The position numbers were made by a program, and so were the translations under genes. A stretch of DNA of 64,000 nucleotides from Candidatus Limnocylindrales bacterium (GTDB taxonomy: Bacteria; Desulfobacterota; Binatia; UBA1149; CAITLU01): assembly GCA_035571835.1 (NCBI GenBank), contig DATNBU010000018.1, forward strand, positions 102,051 through 166,050. Direction: 5' to 3'. Positions 1-8,671 of the stretch are shown here, one piece after another (position 1 is the first letter of the stretch; every line of letters begins with the position of its first letter). The notes below the pieces were generated by a model. It was not told the DNA's origin. It saw nothing but the letters and a program-made list of their open reading frames with translations, and did no database searches.

Positions 1-741
1 GCTCGCTTCGGAACCAGGGTACGCTTCGTCCGCGACTCGTTCGCGAATCTTCGCGTGGTCCTGGCCGATGCCGGCTGGGAAGACGGCGCCGACGGTATTC
101 TCGTCGATCTCGGCGTCTCGACGCTGCAGCTCGGCCGCAACGAGCGCGGCTTCTCCTTCCAGGCCGACGCGCCGCTCGACATGCGCATGGACCGCCGGCT
201 TCCCGTGACGGCCGCCGATCTTCTGGCCGAGCTTTCCGAAGGCGACCTTGCCGACACGATCTTCCGCTACGGCGAAGAGCACGGCTCGCGGCGCATCGCG
301 CGCCAGATCGTCCGCCGTCGTACTACCTCCCCGGTGCGCACGACCGGCGAGCTTCGCGACGCCGTGCGCGCGGCCGGCATTCGCACCAAGCCCGGCATCG
401 ATCCGTCGACGCGCACGTTCCAGGCGCTTCGCATCGCGGTCAACCGCGAGCTCGAGCAGATCGAAGCGCTGCTCGACAACGGCTGGGAGCTGCTGCGTCC
501 CGGCGGTCGCCTCGCGATTCTCAGCTATCACTCGCTCGAAGACCGCATCGTCAAGCAGGCGTTCGCGATGTGGTCGGCGAGCTGCCTGTGTCCCCCGCGC
601 CAGCCGGTGTGCAACTGCAACTGGACGGCGAAGGTCCGGCGCATCACGCGCGGCAAACAGAAACCGACCGAACAAGAGAAACAACGCAACCCACGCGCTC
701 GCAGTGCAGGAATGCGCGTCGTAGAGAGGCTCGCCGCATGA
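1..741 (+). CDS. rsmH: 16S rRNA (cytosine-1402-N4)-methyltransferase RsmH (MraW), 5'-truncated by window edge
   Basis: SAM-dependent methyltransferase that modifies C1402 of 16S rRNA in the ribosomal P site; normally the second gene of the dcw cluster after mraZ. The reading frame is open from base 1, before the first in-window GTG at 55, so the N-terminal SAM-binding part lies outside. Visible family hallmarks are the DGILVDLGVST stretch, the GFSF/DMRMD segment, the FQALRIAVNREL motif and the C-terminal SYHSLEDRIVK motif followed by a CxCPP/CxCN cysteine cluster. The stop codon overlaps the ftsL start (ATGA), as expected for the coupled rsmH-ftsL pair. mraZ is not visible. Identification is secure; only the start is missing. 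Confidence 0.95.
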   Translation, partial: ARFGTRVRFVRDSFANLRVVLADAGWEDGADGILVDLGVSTLQLGRNERGFSFQADAPLDMRMDRRLPVTAADLLAELSEGDLADTIFRYGEEHGSRRIARQIVRRRTTSPVRTTGELRDAVRAAGIRTKPGIDPSTRTFQALRIAVNRELEQIEALLDNGWELLRPGGRLAILSYHSLEDRIVKQAFAMWSASCLCPPRQPVCNCNWTAKVRRITRGKQKPTEQEKQRNPRARSAGMRVVERLAA

Positions 742-1130
742 GCACGACATCCGCTCACGAAAGTCCGGACTTTTTCGAACTGCTGACGCGCCAGGGAGTG
801 CTCGATCCGGAAGAAGCCGGACTGAGGCGGCGCTTCATCGTCAGCCTGATTGCGTTCGCGCTGCTGCTCGGCGGGCACGTCTGGGTCAGCATGCAGAGCC
901 GCAATCTCGGCTACGAGGGCGAGGCGCTCGGGCGCCTGATCCACAAGCTCGACCAGGAGCGCGTCGAGATCGAAGACGCGCTTGCGCGCGAGTCGCGCCC
1001 GGCGCTGCTCGCATCGCGCGCGATCGATCTCGGCATGCAGAAGCCGGCACACGGCCAGCTCCGCCGCCACGAAGGTCGCGTGGACCGCGTCGAGCTCGTC
1101 GAACAAATCGGAAGGGATGCGAAGCCGTAA
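738..1130 (+). CDS. ftsL: cell division protein FtsL-like
   Basis: Small bitopic division protein of about 130 residues that would bridge FtsB and FtsQ in the divisome. It has a short N-terminal cytoplasmic part, one hydrophobic segment (RFIVSLIAFALLLGGHVWV, about residues 29-47) and a periplasmic coiled-coil-prone stretch rich in Leu/Glu/Arg, ending in a region similar to the RAIDLGM segment common in FtsL proteins. The ATG at 738 overlaps the rsmH stop (ATGA) and the 3' end overlaps ftsI by 14 bases. FtsL sequences are poorly conserved, so the assignment rests on size, topology and position between rsmH and ftsI. Confidence 0.85.
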   Translation: MSTTSAHESPDFFELLTRQGVLDPEEAGLRRRFIVSLIAFALLLGGHVWVSMQSRNLGYEGEALGRLIHKLDQERVEIEDALARESRPALLASRAIDLGMQKPAHGQLRRHEGRVDRVELVEQIGRDAKP

Positions 1131-3084
1131 CAAATTCAGCTCGCGGCTGTCGTTCATCGGCTGCTTCTGCGTGGCCGGTGCGTTCACGCTCGTCGGCCGC
1201 ATGTACGTGCTGCAGATCGCGCGCGGCGATCACTACAAGGAGATCTCCGAGAGCACCAAGTGCAAGGACACGATCGAGATCGCCTACCGCGGGCCGATCG
1301 TCGATCGCAACGGCGTGGTGCTGGCCACGACCACTTCGGCGGCCAAGGTTTCGCGCGGTGGCGGCTACACGTACGACGCGGCGCACGCCGGAATTCTCTC
1401 GCCGATGCTCGGCATCGACCGCGCGGCGCTCGACGCCAAGCTCGCGCAGGGCGGCGACCATTTTCGCTGGCTGTCGCGCGCCGTCGACGAGGACGTCTCG
1501 ACGGCGATCCACAACCTTCGGATGCCCGGCATCGAGATCCACCAGAGCCAGGAGCGCAGCTATCCGCAGGGCGGAACCGCTGCCCACGTTCTCGGCTTCG
1601 TCGGAGCCGACGCCGACGGTCTCGAAGGCGTGGAGAAGCTCTTCGATCGCGAGATCCGCGGCTCGTCGGTTACGGTCCACGTCTGCCGCGACGTGACCGG
1701 GCGCCCGTTCCTCAGCAACAGCGAAGACACCGGGCTCAACCGCGGCGGCACCGCGTACCTGACGCTCGACGCGACGCTGCAGACGATCGCCGAGGTCGAG
1801 CTCGCCAAGCAGGTGCAGAAAACCCACGCGACCGCCGGCGCCGTCGTGATGATGGACCCGAAGACCGGCGAGATCCTCGCGCTCGCCAACGTTCCGACGT
1901 TCGATCCGAACGACGTCGACGACAGCCCGCCGGCCGCGCGCCGCAACCGCGTCGTCACGGACCTGTTCGAGCCCGGCTCGACGATGAAGCCGTTCGTCAT
2001 CTCGGCCGCGATGGACGCCGGGCTCGTCAAGCCCGAAGACAAGTTCTTCTGCGAAAACGGCAAGCTCATGGTGCCCGGCTGGCACAAGCCCATCCGCGAT
2101 CATCATCCGCACGGCCTGCTCGACGTCGCGAGCATCATCCGCGTATCGAGCAACATCTGCTCGGCAAAAATCGGCTGGCTGCTCGGGCCCGAGCGCGAGT
2201 ACGAGTATCTGAACGCGTTCGGCTTCGACCGCCTGACCCACGTCGAAATGCCCGGCGAGCGCCGCGGCATGGTGCTTCCTCCGCAGAAATGGAAGCAGAT
2301 CAACACCACGACGATCAGCTTCGGCCAGGGCATCAGTGTGACCGCCATGCAACTGGCGACGGCGTATTCGACGCTCGCCAACGACGGCGTGCGGATGCAG
2401 CCGCGCATCATCCGCAAGATCACCGACCAGTACGGCAGCGTCACGCGCGACTTCCCGCTGCAGGAAGAGCGCCGCGTGGTCAGCGTCGAGGTTGCCCGCA
2501 CGATGCGGCACATGCTTGCCGCCGTCGTCAGCAAGGAAGGCACCGCGGCCGCCGCGATGCTCGACGGCGTTCCCGCCGCCGGCAAGACCGGAACCGCACA
2601 GAAAGCCGAGAACGGCCACTACAGCGAGAGTCGCTGGCTCGCATCGTTTGCCGGATTTCTGCCGGTGGAAGATCCGCGCGTCGTCATCGTCGTGATGATC
2701 GACGAGCCGAAAGGCATGCACTTCGGCGGCGTCGTCGCCGCTCCGGTGTTCAAGGCGATCGCCGAGGCGAGCTTCGATTACCTCGGCATCGAGCGCGAGG
2801 TTCCGGCGCCGAGCGACGAGCTCGACAAGCTGTTCGACAACGGCGACGAGCCGATGCTGCTCGAAGCCGCGGTACCCGCAGGTACGCCTCCGCTCGCGAC
2901 TCCGTCGGGAGCGATGCCGGATCTGCGCGGGCTGCCGCTGCGTTCGGCGATGCGCGCGCTCGCAACGTGCGGCTGCGACGTAAAGATCGACGGCCACGGT
3001 TTCGTCGTCTCGCACGACCCGCCACCCGGGAGCACGCTCTCGCCGTCGGCGGCCGTCTCGCTCAAGCTCGCGGCGACGCTGTGA
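1117..3084 (+). CDS. ftsI: peptidoglycan D,D-transpeptidase FtsI (PBP3) with C-terminal PASTA domain
   Basis: Septal class B penicillin-binding protein that cross-links peptidoglycan at the division site. The ATG at 1117 (GGAAGGG just upstream) gives a 655-residue protein with an N-terminal membrane anchor (about residues 8-28), a PBP dimerisation domain beginning at RGPIVDRNGVVLA, and a transpeptidase domain with all three catalytic motifs: STMK (Ser288, Lys291), SSN (344-346) and KTG (490-492). The last about 60 residues (MPDLRGL to PPPGSTL) form a PASTA domain, common in deltaproteobacterial FtsI but absent from E. coli. A longer in-frame ATG at 982 would run deep into ftsL and is rejected. 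Confidence 0.95.
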   Translation: MRSRNKFSSRLSFIGCFCVAGAFTLVGRMYVLQIARGDHYKEISESTKCKDTIEIAYRGPIVDRNGVVLATTTSAAKVSRGGGYTYDAAHAGILSPMLGIDRAALDAKLAQGGDHFRWLSRAVDEDVSTAIHNLRMPGIEIHQSQERSYPQGGTAAHVLGFVGADADGLEGVEKLFDREIRGSSVTVHVCRDVTGRPFLSNSEDTGLNRGGTAYLTLDATLQTIAEVELAKQVQKTHATAGAVVMMDPKTGEILALANVPTFDPNDVDDSPPAARRNRVVTDLFEPGSTMKPFVISAAMDAGLVKPEDKFFCENGKLMVPGWHKPIRDHHPHGLLDVASIIRVSSNICSAKIGWLLGPEREYEYLNAFGFDRLTHVEMPGERRGMVLPPQKWKQINTTTISFGQGISVTAMQLATAYSTLANDGVRMQPRIIRKITDQYGSVTRDFPLQEERRVVSVEVARTMRHMLAAVVSKEGTAAAAMLDGVPAAGKTGTAQKAENGHYSESRWLASFAGFLPVEDPRVVIVVMIDEPKGMHFGGVVAAPVFKAIAEASFDYLGIEREVPAPSDELDKLFDNGDEPMLLEAAVPAGTPPLATPSGAMPDLRGLPLRSAMRALATCGCDVKIDGHGFVVSHDPPPGSTLSPSAAVSLKLAATL

Positions 3085-3162
3085 CCCGCAGTCGGGGTCG
3101 GGATTTCCGCAGCGTGCTCTGCTGCGATCACTCCTTTTTCCGCCGCAGTGCATAATGCGGCG

Positions 3163-4821
3163 ATGACTGCGACGTCCGCTCCACCCCGCACGAAGGTCGC
3201 GCTTGCCGACCTGCTTGGCCGCGCCGAGCGCCGCGGCCTCGAAGCGAGCCTCGTCGATCCCGACGGGGTTGCACCGGCGCAGCCGATCACCGGCGTTCGC
3301 GTGGATTCGCGCCTCGTCGAGCCCGGCGATCTGTTCGTTGCCGTGCCCGGCACACACGTCGACGGCGCTGCATATATAGAGGAAGCGCGAAGGCGCGGCG
3401 CGGCCGCGATCGTCTGCGATCCGGCAAACGTGCCGCCGCAGATCGCGGCGATCGTCACCGGCGACGTCGCGGCGGCGGCGGGCTTTCTCGCTTCGGCGTT
3501 CTGGAACGATCCGACGGACTCGCTCGAGCTCGTCGGCGTGACCGGCACCAACGGCAAGACCAGCTCGACGTATCTTCTCGAGTCGGTCTGGAAAGCGGCC
3601 GGCCGCGAACCCGGAATCATCGGCACGATCGTGCAGCGGTGCCGGGCATTCGAAGACCCGTCGCCGATGACGACACCGTCGGCGGTCGACCTTCAGCAGA
3701 CCCTCGCACGCATGCTCGCGGCGGGCACCGATTCGGTCGTGATCGAGGCATCGTCGCACGCGCTCGACCAGAAGCGCGTGGCAGGCTGCCGTTTCCGCGC
3801 CGCGCTGTTTACCAACCTGACCCGCGACCACCTCGATTATCACCAGACCGAAGAGCGTTACTTCGCGGCCAAGGCGTCGCTGTTCCGGCGCTGGCTCGAA
3901 GCCGGCCGCAGCGCGGCGGTGCTCAATGCCGACGATGCGCTCGTCGCCAGCCTGGCCGGCGAGCTCGGGCATCTGGATGTCTGGACGTATTCGACCGAGC
4001 CGGGAGCGTCGGCGACGGCGCGCGTCGTGTCGGCCGACTGCACGCTTTCGGGAATCGATGCGGTCTTCGATCTCGGCGGCACGCCGGCGCGGATCCGGTC
4101 GCCGCTGGTCGGCGCTGCCAACCTGTCCAACCTGCTCGCCGTCGCCGCGCTCGCACGCGCGACCGGAGTCCCGGCCGATGCGATCGCCGCCGGGCTCAGC
4201 TCGTGCCCGCCGGTGCCGGGGCGGATGGAGCGGATCTACGCGTCGGGCGGCACGCGAAGCTCGAGCGACGAACCTGCCGTCTTCGTCGACTACGCGCATA
4301 CGCCCGATGCGCTCGAGCGAAGCCTGCTCGCGCTTGCCAGTCAGCGCACCGGGCGCATCGTCGTCGTGTTCGGCTGCGGCGGCGACCGCGATCGCGGCAA
4401 GCGTCCGATCATGGGTCGCATCGCCGGCGAGCTCGCGGACGTTGCCGTGCTCACGTCGGACAATCCCCGTACCGAAGATCCGCATGCGATTCTCGACGAG
4501 ATCGAAGCCGGCGCCGGTGCACGAATGACACGCGCCGAGCCCGCGGCGCTTGCCGCACAGCACACGCGCGGGTATTTCGTCGAAGCGGATCGGCTTCGCG
4601 CAATCGAAACCGCGATCGCGATTGCAGCAGGCGAAGACGTGGTGCTCGTTGCCGGCAAAGGCCACGAGGACTACCAGGACGTCGCCGGGACCAAACGGCA
4701 TTTCGACGATCGCGAGGTCGTGCGCGCGGCGCTCGACCGCCGGCACGGCGCGGCGGCAAAGCTCGAAGCGGGCAGCAAGGGGGATGTGGTGCGGAATGTG
4801 GTGGTGGAGAAGGCCGAGTGA
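3163..4821 (+). CDS. murE: UDP-N-acetylmuramoyl-L-alanyl-D-glutamate--2,6-diaminopimelate ligase
   Basis: Cytoplasmic Mur ligase that adds the third stem-peptide residue. It has the substrate domain with the VDSRLVEPGDLF motif, the ATP P-loop VTGTNGKTSS (about residue 127), the central HALDQKRVAG and LTRDHLDYH motifs, and the C-terminal DNPRTEDP signature (about residue 433). In the family the DNPR form marks meso-diaminopimelate rather than lysine as substrate, so DAP-type peptidoglycan is predicted. The ATG at 3163 is chosen; an in-frame GTG at 3148 is possible and neither has a strong Shine-Dalgarno. It is separated from ftsI by about 78 bases, one of the larger gaps in the cluster, and overlaps murF by 4 bases. 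Confidence 0.95.
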   Translation: MTATSAPPRTKVALADLLGRAERRGLEASLVDPDGVAPAQPITGVRVDSRLVEPGDLFVAVPGTHVDGAAYIEEARRRGAAAIVCDPANVPPQIAAIVTGDVAAAAGFLASAFWNDPTDSLELVGVTGTNGKTSSTYLLESVWKAAGREPGIIGTIVQRCRAFEDPSPMTTPSAVDLQQTLARMLAAGTDSVVIEASSHALDQKRVAGCRFRAALFTNLTRDHLDYHQTEERYFAAKASLFRRWLEAGRSAAVLNADDALVASLAGELGHLDVWTYSTEPGASATARVVSADCTLSGIDAVFDLGGTPARIRSPLVGAANLSNLLAVAALARATGVPADAIAAGLSSCPPVPGRMERIYASGGTRSSSDEPAVFVDYAHTPDALERSLLALASQRTGRIVVVFGCGGDRDRGKRPIMGRIAGELADVAVLTSDNPRTEDPHAILDEIEAGAGARMTRAEPAALAAQHTRGYFVEADRLRAIETAIAIAAGEDVVLVAGKGHEDYQDVAGTKRHFDDREVVRAALDRRHGAAAKLEAGSKGDVVRNVVVEKAE

Positions 4822-6284
4822 GCGCAGCGTCCGCAGACTCCGCAATATCCAGACCGGATGGCCGCGACCTCGCTCATCCGGCAACCGTCGGTGACGCTGC
4901 GCTGGCGATCGGGGCGCTTGTCCGCAGCGGCGGTGATCCCGCCGCGGTCTACGAACGCGTCTCCACCGACAGCAGGACGATCGCCAGCGGCGACCTTTTC
5001 TTCTGCCTGCGCGGCCCGACGTTCGATGCGCACGACTTCATTGCCGACGCGGTGCGCGCCGGAGCGGCAGGCATCGTCTGCGAGCATGGACGCGGCGGCG
5101 CGGTGCCGGCCGCGAGCGCGACCGCAGTCATCGAAACGGGCGATACGCTTGCCGCTCTCGGCGAGCTGGCCGCGTGGCATCGTCGCGGATCTTCCGGACC
5201 GGTCATCGGCGTCACCGGCTCGAACGGCAAGACGACCACCAAGGAGATGCTGCGCGCGATTCTCGTTGCCCATCATGGCGCCGACCGCGTGCTCGCGACC
5301 CGCGGAAACCTGAACAACCTGATCGGCGTGCCGCTGACGATCTTCCAGATCACGACGACGCACACGGCGGCCGTCATCGAAATGGGCATGAACGTGCCCG
5401 GCGAGATCGCGCGCCTGACCGAAATCTCCCGTCCGACCGTCGGAGTGATCACGTGCGTGGCCGAAGCGCATCTCGAAGGCCTCGGCACCATCGAAGGCGT
5501 CGCGCGCGCCAAGGGAGAGCTGTTCGAGGGGCTCGACGCGGCCGCCGTTGCCGTCGTCAACTGCGACGATCCAAATATCGTGCGCGAGTCGTCGCGCTTT
5601 GCCGGCCGCCATCTGACGTTCGGAAGCCGCGGCGATGTCCGCGCCGAGGACGTGCGCTGCGACCGCATCTCGGCATCGACGTTCGACATTGCATACGCAG
5701 GCGAGCGCGCGCGCGTCGAGCTGCCGCTCGGCGGCCGCCACAATGTGCAGAACGCGCTGGCCGCAGCGGCGGCTTCGATCGCGAGCGGCGTGCCGCTCGC
5801 AACGGCCGCACACGGGCTGTCGAAGATGACGCCGCCGCCGATGCGCATGTCGGCCGAAGCGCTGCCGAACGGCGTCACGCTCGTCAACGATGCGTACAAC
5901 GCGAACCCCGGATCGCTCGGCGCGGCGCTGGCTACGCTCGGCGGCCTCGATGCGCGCCGCATCGTCGTGATCGGCGACATGCTCGAGCTCGGGCCGCGCT
6001 CTGCCGAGCTGCATCGCCGCGTCGGTGCGCAGGCCGCCGGCATCGAGCCGGCGCTGCTTTGCGCTTACGGAAAATTTGCCGCGGACGTTGCCGGCGGTGC
6101 CACCGGCTCCGGCCTCGATGCGTCGCGCGTGCTGGTGTGCGCTAGCCATGCCCAGGCGGCTGACGCGGTTGCCAGTGTGTGGCTTCCGGGCGATGCGGTG
6201 CTCGTGAAGGGCTCGCGCGGCTCGGCCATGGAACACGTCGTCGAACGGCTGCGCGCGACGGCAAGCGGATCGGCCTCCAGATGA
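4818..6284 (+). CDS. murF: UDP-N-acetylmuramoyl-tripeptide--D-alanyl-D-alanine ligase
   Basis: Last cytoplasmic Mur ligase, adding D-Ala-D-Ala to the UDP-MurNAc-tripeptide. The start is a GTG overlapping the murE stop (GTGA); the open frame extends far upstream but that part is a shadow of murE. The 488-residue product has VSTDSRTIASGDLFF near the N-terminus, a P-loop VTGSNGKTTTKEM (Lys138), the NLNNLIGVPLT motif typical of MurF, EMGMNVPGEI and the C-terminal NDAYNANP motif. The 3' end overlaps mraY by 4 bases (ATGA). No ddl gene that would supply its dipeptide substrate is present in this window. Confidence 0.95.
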   Translation: MSAASADSAISRPDGRDLAHPATVGDAALAIGALVRSGGDPAAVYERVSTDSRTIASGDLFFCLRGPTFDAHDFIADAVRAGAAGIVCEHGRGGAVPAASATAVIETGDTLAALGELAAWHRRGSSGPVIGVTGSNGKTTTKEMLRAILVAHHGADRVLATRGNLNNLIGVPLTIFQITTTHTAAVIEMGMNVPGEIARLTEISRPTVGVITCVAEAHLEGLGTIEGVARAKGELFEGLDAAAVAVVNCDDPNIVRESSRFAGRHLTFGSRGDVRAEDVRCDRISASTFDIAYAGERARVELPLGGRHNVQNALAAAAASIASGVPLATAAHGLSKMTPPPMRMSAEALPNGVTLVNDAYNANPGSLGAALATLGGLDARRIVVIGDMLELGPRSAELHRRVGAQAAGIEPALLCAYGKFAADVAGGATGSGLDASRVLVCASHAQAADAVASVWLPGDAVLVKGSRGSAMEHVVERLRATASGSASR

Positions 6285-7351
6285 TCTACCATTTCCTCTA
6301 TCCGCTGGCGTCGACGTACAGCTTCCTCAACGTGCTGCGCTACATCACGGTGCGCGGCATGCTCGCAGCCGTCATCGCGCTGCTGATCTCGCTGATGCTC
6401 GGGCCGAGCTTCATCCGCCGCATGCGCTCGTTCGGCCAGCCCGTCAGCCAGTACGCTCCGGAGAACCATCTCGCCAAGAAGGGCACGCCCACGATGGGCG
6501 GGCTGCTGATCGTCTCAGGGCTTCTGATCGCGTCGCTGATGATGGCCGATCTCGACAACGTCTACGTGCTGACGACGCTCGGCGTGACGCTCGGCTTCGC
6601 GGCGCTCGGCTTCATGGACGACTGGCAGAAGGTCACCAAGCGCACCAACGGCGGAATCTCCGCACGCGAAAAGCTGATCTGGCAGTTCCTGATCTCGGGC
6701 GCGGCAATTGCGCTGCTGTGCATGCGCCCGGATTTCGACACGCACCTGGCGGTGCCGTTCTTCAAGGACGTTCGGCCCGACCTCGGCTGGTTCTACGTTC
6801 CGTTCGGCGCGCTCGTCGTGGTCGGATGCTCGAACGCCGTCAACCTGACCGACGGGCTCGATGGTCTTGCGATCGGTCCGGTCATGACGACTTCGGCAAC
6901 GCTCGCCATCCTGTCGTACTGCGCCGGCAATGCGCGCATCGCGGACTATCTGATCATTACGCACGTACCGGGCGCCGGCGAGCTGTCGGTCATCTGTGCG
7001 GCGACGTCGATGGCCGGGCTCGGATTCCTGTGGTTCAACGCGCATCCGGCGCAGATGTTCATGGGCGACGTCGGCTCGCTTCCGCTCGGCGCGGTGATCG
7101 GCATGGTCGCGATCGCATCGAAGAACGAGCTGGTGCTGCTGCTCGCCGGCGGCGTGTTCGTCGTCGAGGCGCTGTCGGTCATCATCCAGCTCGGATCGAT
7201 CAAGCTGCGCGGCAAACGCGTGTTCCTGATGGCGCCGATCCATCATCACTTCGAGAAGGCCGGCTGGCCGGAGACGCAGGTGGTCGTGCGCTGCTGGATC
7301 ATCTCGCTCCTGTGCGCGATCATGAGCCTCGCAACGCTCAAGCTGCGCTGA
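6281..7351 (+). CDS. mraY: phospho-N-acetylmuramoyl-pentapeptide transferase (lipid I synthase)
   Basis: Integral membrane enzyme that transfers phospho-MurNAc-pentapeptide to undecaprenyl phosphate. The ATG at 6281 overlaps the murF stop and begins MIYHFLYPLAS, the expected N-terminus; the 356-residue length fits the family. About ten hydrophobic helices are visible. Catalytic and family motifs are FMDDWQKVTK (the DD pair), the NLTDGLDGLA loop, FMGDVGSLPLG and the HHHFEKAGWPE motif that distinguishes MraY from WecA-type transferases. It is followed after 3 bases by murD. Confidence 0.97.
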   Translation: MIYHFLYPLASTYSFLNVLRYITVRGMLAAVIALLISLMLGPSFIRRMRSFGQPVSQYAPENHLAKKGTPTMGGLLIVSGLLIASLMMADLDNVYVLTTLGVTLGFAALGFMDDWQKVTKRTNGGISAREKLIWQFLISGAAIALLCMRPDFDTHLAVPFFKDVRPDLGWFYVPFGALVVVGCSNAVNLTDGLDGLAIGPVMTTSATLAILSYCAGNARIADYLIITHVPGAGELSVICAATSMAGLGFLWFNAHPAQMFMGDVGSLPLGAVIGMVAIASKNELVLLLAGGVFVVEALSVIIQLGSIKLRGKRVFLMAPIHHHFEKAGWPETQVVVRCWIISLLCAIMSLATLKLR

Positions 7352-7354
7352 GCC

Positions 7355-8659
7355 GTGGCGGCCGCGCGAACGCTCGTCGTGCTCGGCCTTGCCCGCAGCG
7401 GGATCGCCGCGGCGCGAGTTGCCGCCCGCGGAGGCTGGACCGTTCTCGTCGCCGACGACAAGCCGGACGCGGCCGCCGATCTTCCCGACGGCGCGCAACC
7501 GATCGACGTGGACGCGGCCGCGGATCGCATCCGCGAAGCCGACCTCGTCATTCCAAGCCCCGGCGTGCCGGCATCGCATCGACTTCTCGTCGCGGCGCGG
7601 GCTGGCGGAGTTCGCATTGCTCCGGAGATCGAGTTTGCCGCCGACCGTCTCACTGGAACGCTGGTGGCGGTTACCGGAACCAACGGAAAGAGCACGACCG
7701 TAAGCCTGGTCGGTGCGATCCTCGAAGCGGCCGGCCGACGGACGTTCACCGGCGGTAACCTCGGCGACCCGCTGTGCAACGCGGTCGGCCGCGAGCCGTA
7801 CGATTTCATCGTCGCCGAGGTTTCGAGCTTCCAGCTCGAGCATGCGACGACGTTCCACCCTCATGTCGCGGCGATGCTCAACCTGACGCCCGACCATCTG
7901 GACCGGCACGGCAGCATGGACGAATACCTCGCGGCCAAGCTGCGGCTGTTCCAGTGCATGACAGCGGGCGACCACGCGGTGCTGCCGCGCTCGAGCGACT
8001 GGACGGCGAAAGCGGTCGCTTCGACGCGCGCGTCGGTTTCGTATTTCGACACGCCGCCGCCAGGGCAGCGCGAGATCGGCGCCGGCGGCTATCGCATCCG
8101 GCTTCCGCAACGCGGTTGGCCGCAGCTGCCGCACGATCTCGAGAACGCAGCGGCAGCGGTCGAGATCGCGCGCGTGCTCGGCGTCGACCGGGTAGCCGTC
8201 GAGCGCGCGATCGCCGGGTTCCGTCCGCTTCGGCACCGGCTCGCGAAGGTGGCCGAGATCGGCGGCGTTGCGTGGTGGAACGACTCGAAGGCGACCAACG
8301 TCGGGGCCGCAGCGAGCAGCCTGCGGGCGTTCGACGGGCGCGTCATCCTGCTCGCGGGCGGGATTTCGAAAGGTTGTGACTTCGCCGCGTTGGCGAACGA
8401 GGCGCCGCGCATTACACTCGTCGTCGCGTACGGCGAGGCCGGGCCGGAGATCGAGGCGACCCTGGCCGCATCGATGCGCGTCGTGCGTGAGTCCGCTCTT
8501 CACGCCGCGGTGCTTCGCGCCGCAAAGGAAGCACGTCCGGGCGATGTGGTGCTGCTGGCGCCGGCGTGCTCGAGCTTCGATGAGTTTCGCGACTACGCCG
8601 ATCGCGGCCAGTCATTCGAGCGCTGGGTGCACGAGCTCGAGTCCGTCGGGAAGGGGTGA
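7355..8659 (+). CDS. murD: UDP-N-acetylmuramoyl-L-alanine--D-glutamate ligase
   Basis: Adds D-glutamate to UDP-MurNAc-L-Ala. It starts at a GTG 3 bases after mraY and encodes 434 residues, close to the usual length. It has an N-terminal Rossmann-like uridine-binding domain (LVVLGLARSGIA), the SPGVP motif, a P-loop VTGTNGKSTTVSL (about residue 107), the HLDRHGSM motif, and C-terminal WNDSKATN and SFDEFRDYADRG motifs that are specific to MurD. It is followed by ftsW after a 12-base gap that carries the ftsW ribosome binding site. Confidence 0.96.
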   Translation: MAAARTLVVLGLARSGIAAARVAARGGWTVLVADDKPDAAADLPDGAQPIDVDAAADRIREADLVIPSPGVPASHRLLVAARAGGVRIAPEIEFAADRLTGTLVAVTGTNGKSTTVSLVGAILEAAGRRTFTGGNLGDPLCNAVGREPYDFIVAEVSSFQLEHATTFHPHVAAMLNLTPDHLDRHGSMDEYLAAKLRLFQCMTAGDHAVLPRSSDWTAKAVASTRASVSYFDTPPPGQREIGAGGYRIRLPQRGWPQLPHDLENAAAAVEIARVLGVDRVAVERAIAGFRPLRHRLAKVAEIGGVAWWNDSKATNVGAAASSLRAFDGRVILLAGGISKGCDFAALANEAPRITLVVAYGEAGPEIEATLAASMRVVRESALHAAVLRAAKEARPGDVVLLAPACSSFDEFRDYADRGQSFERWVHELESVGKG

Positions 8660-8671
8660 GGAGGAAGTGCG

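Noticed and set aside
886..4884. 1332-codon minus-strand frame opposite ftsL-murE
   Set aside because: It is an Arg/His/Asp-rich antisense shadow of a GC-rich conserved operon with no recognisable domain.
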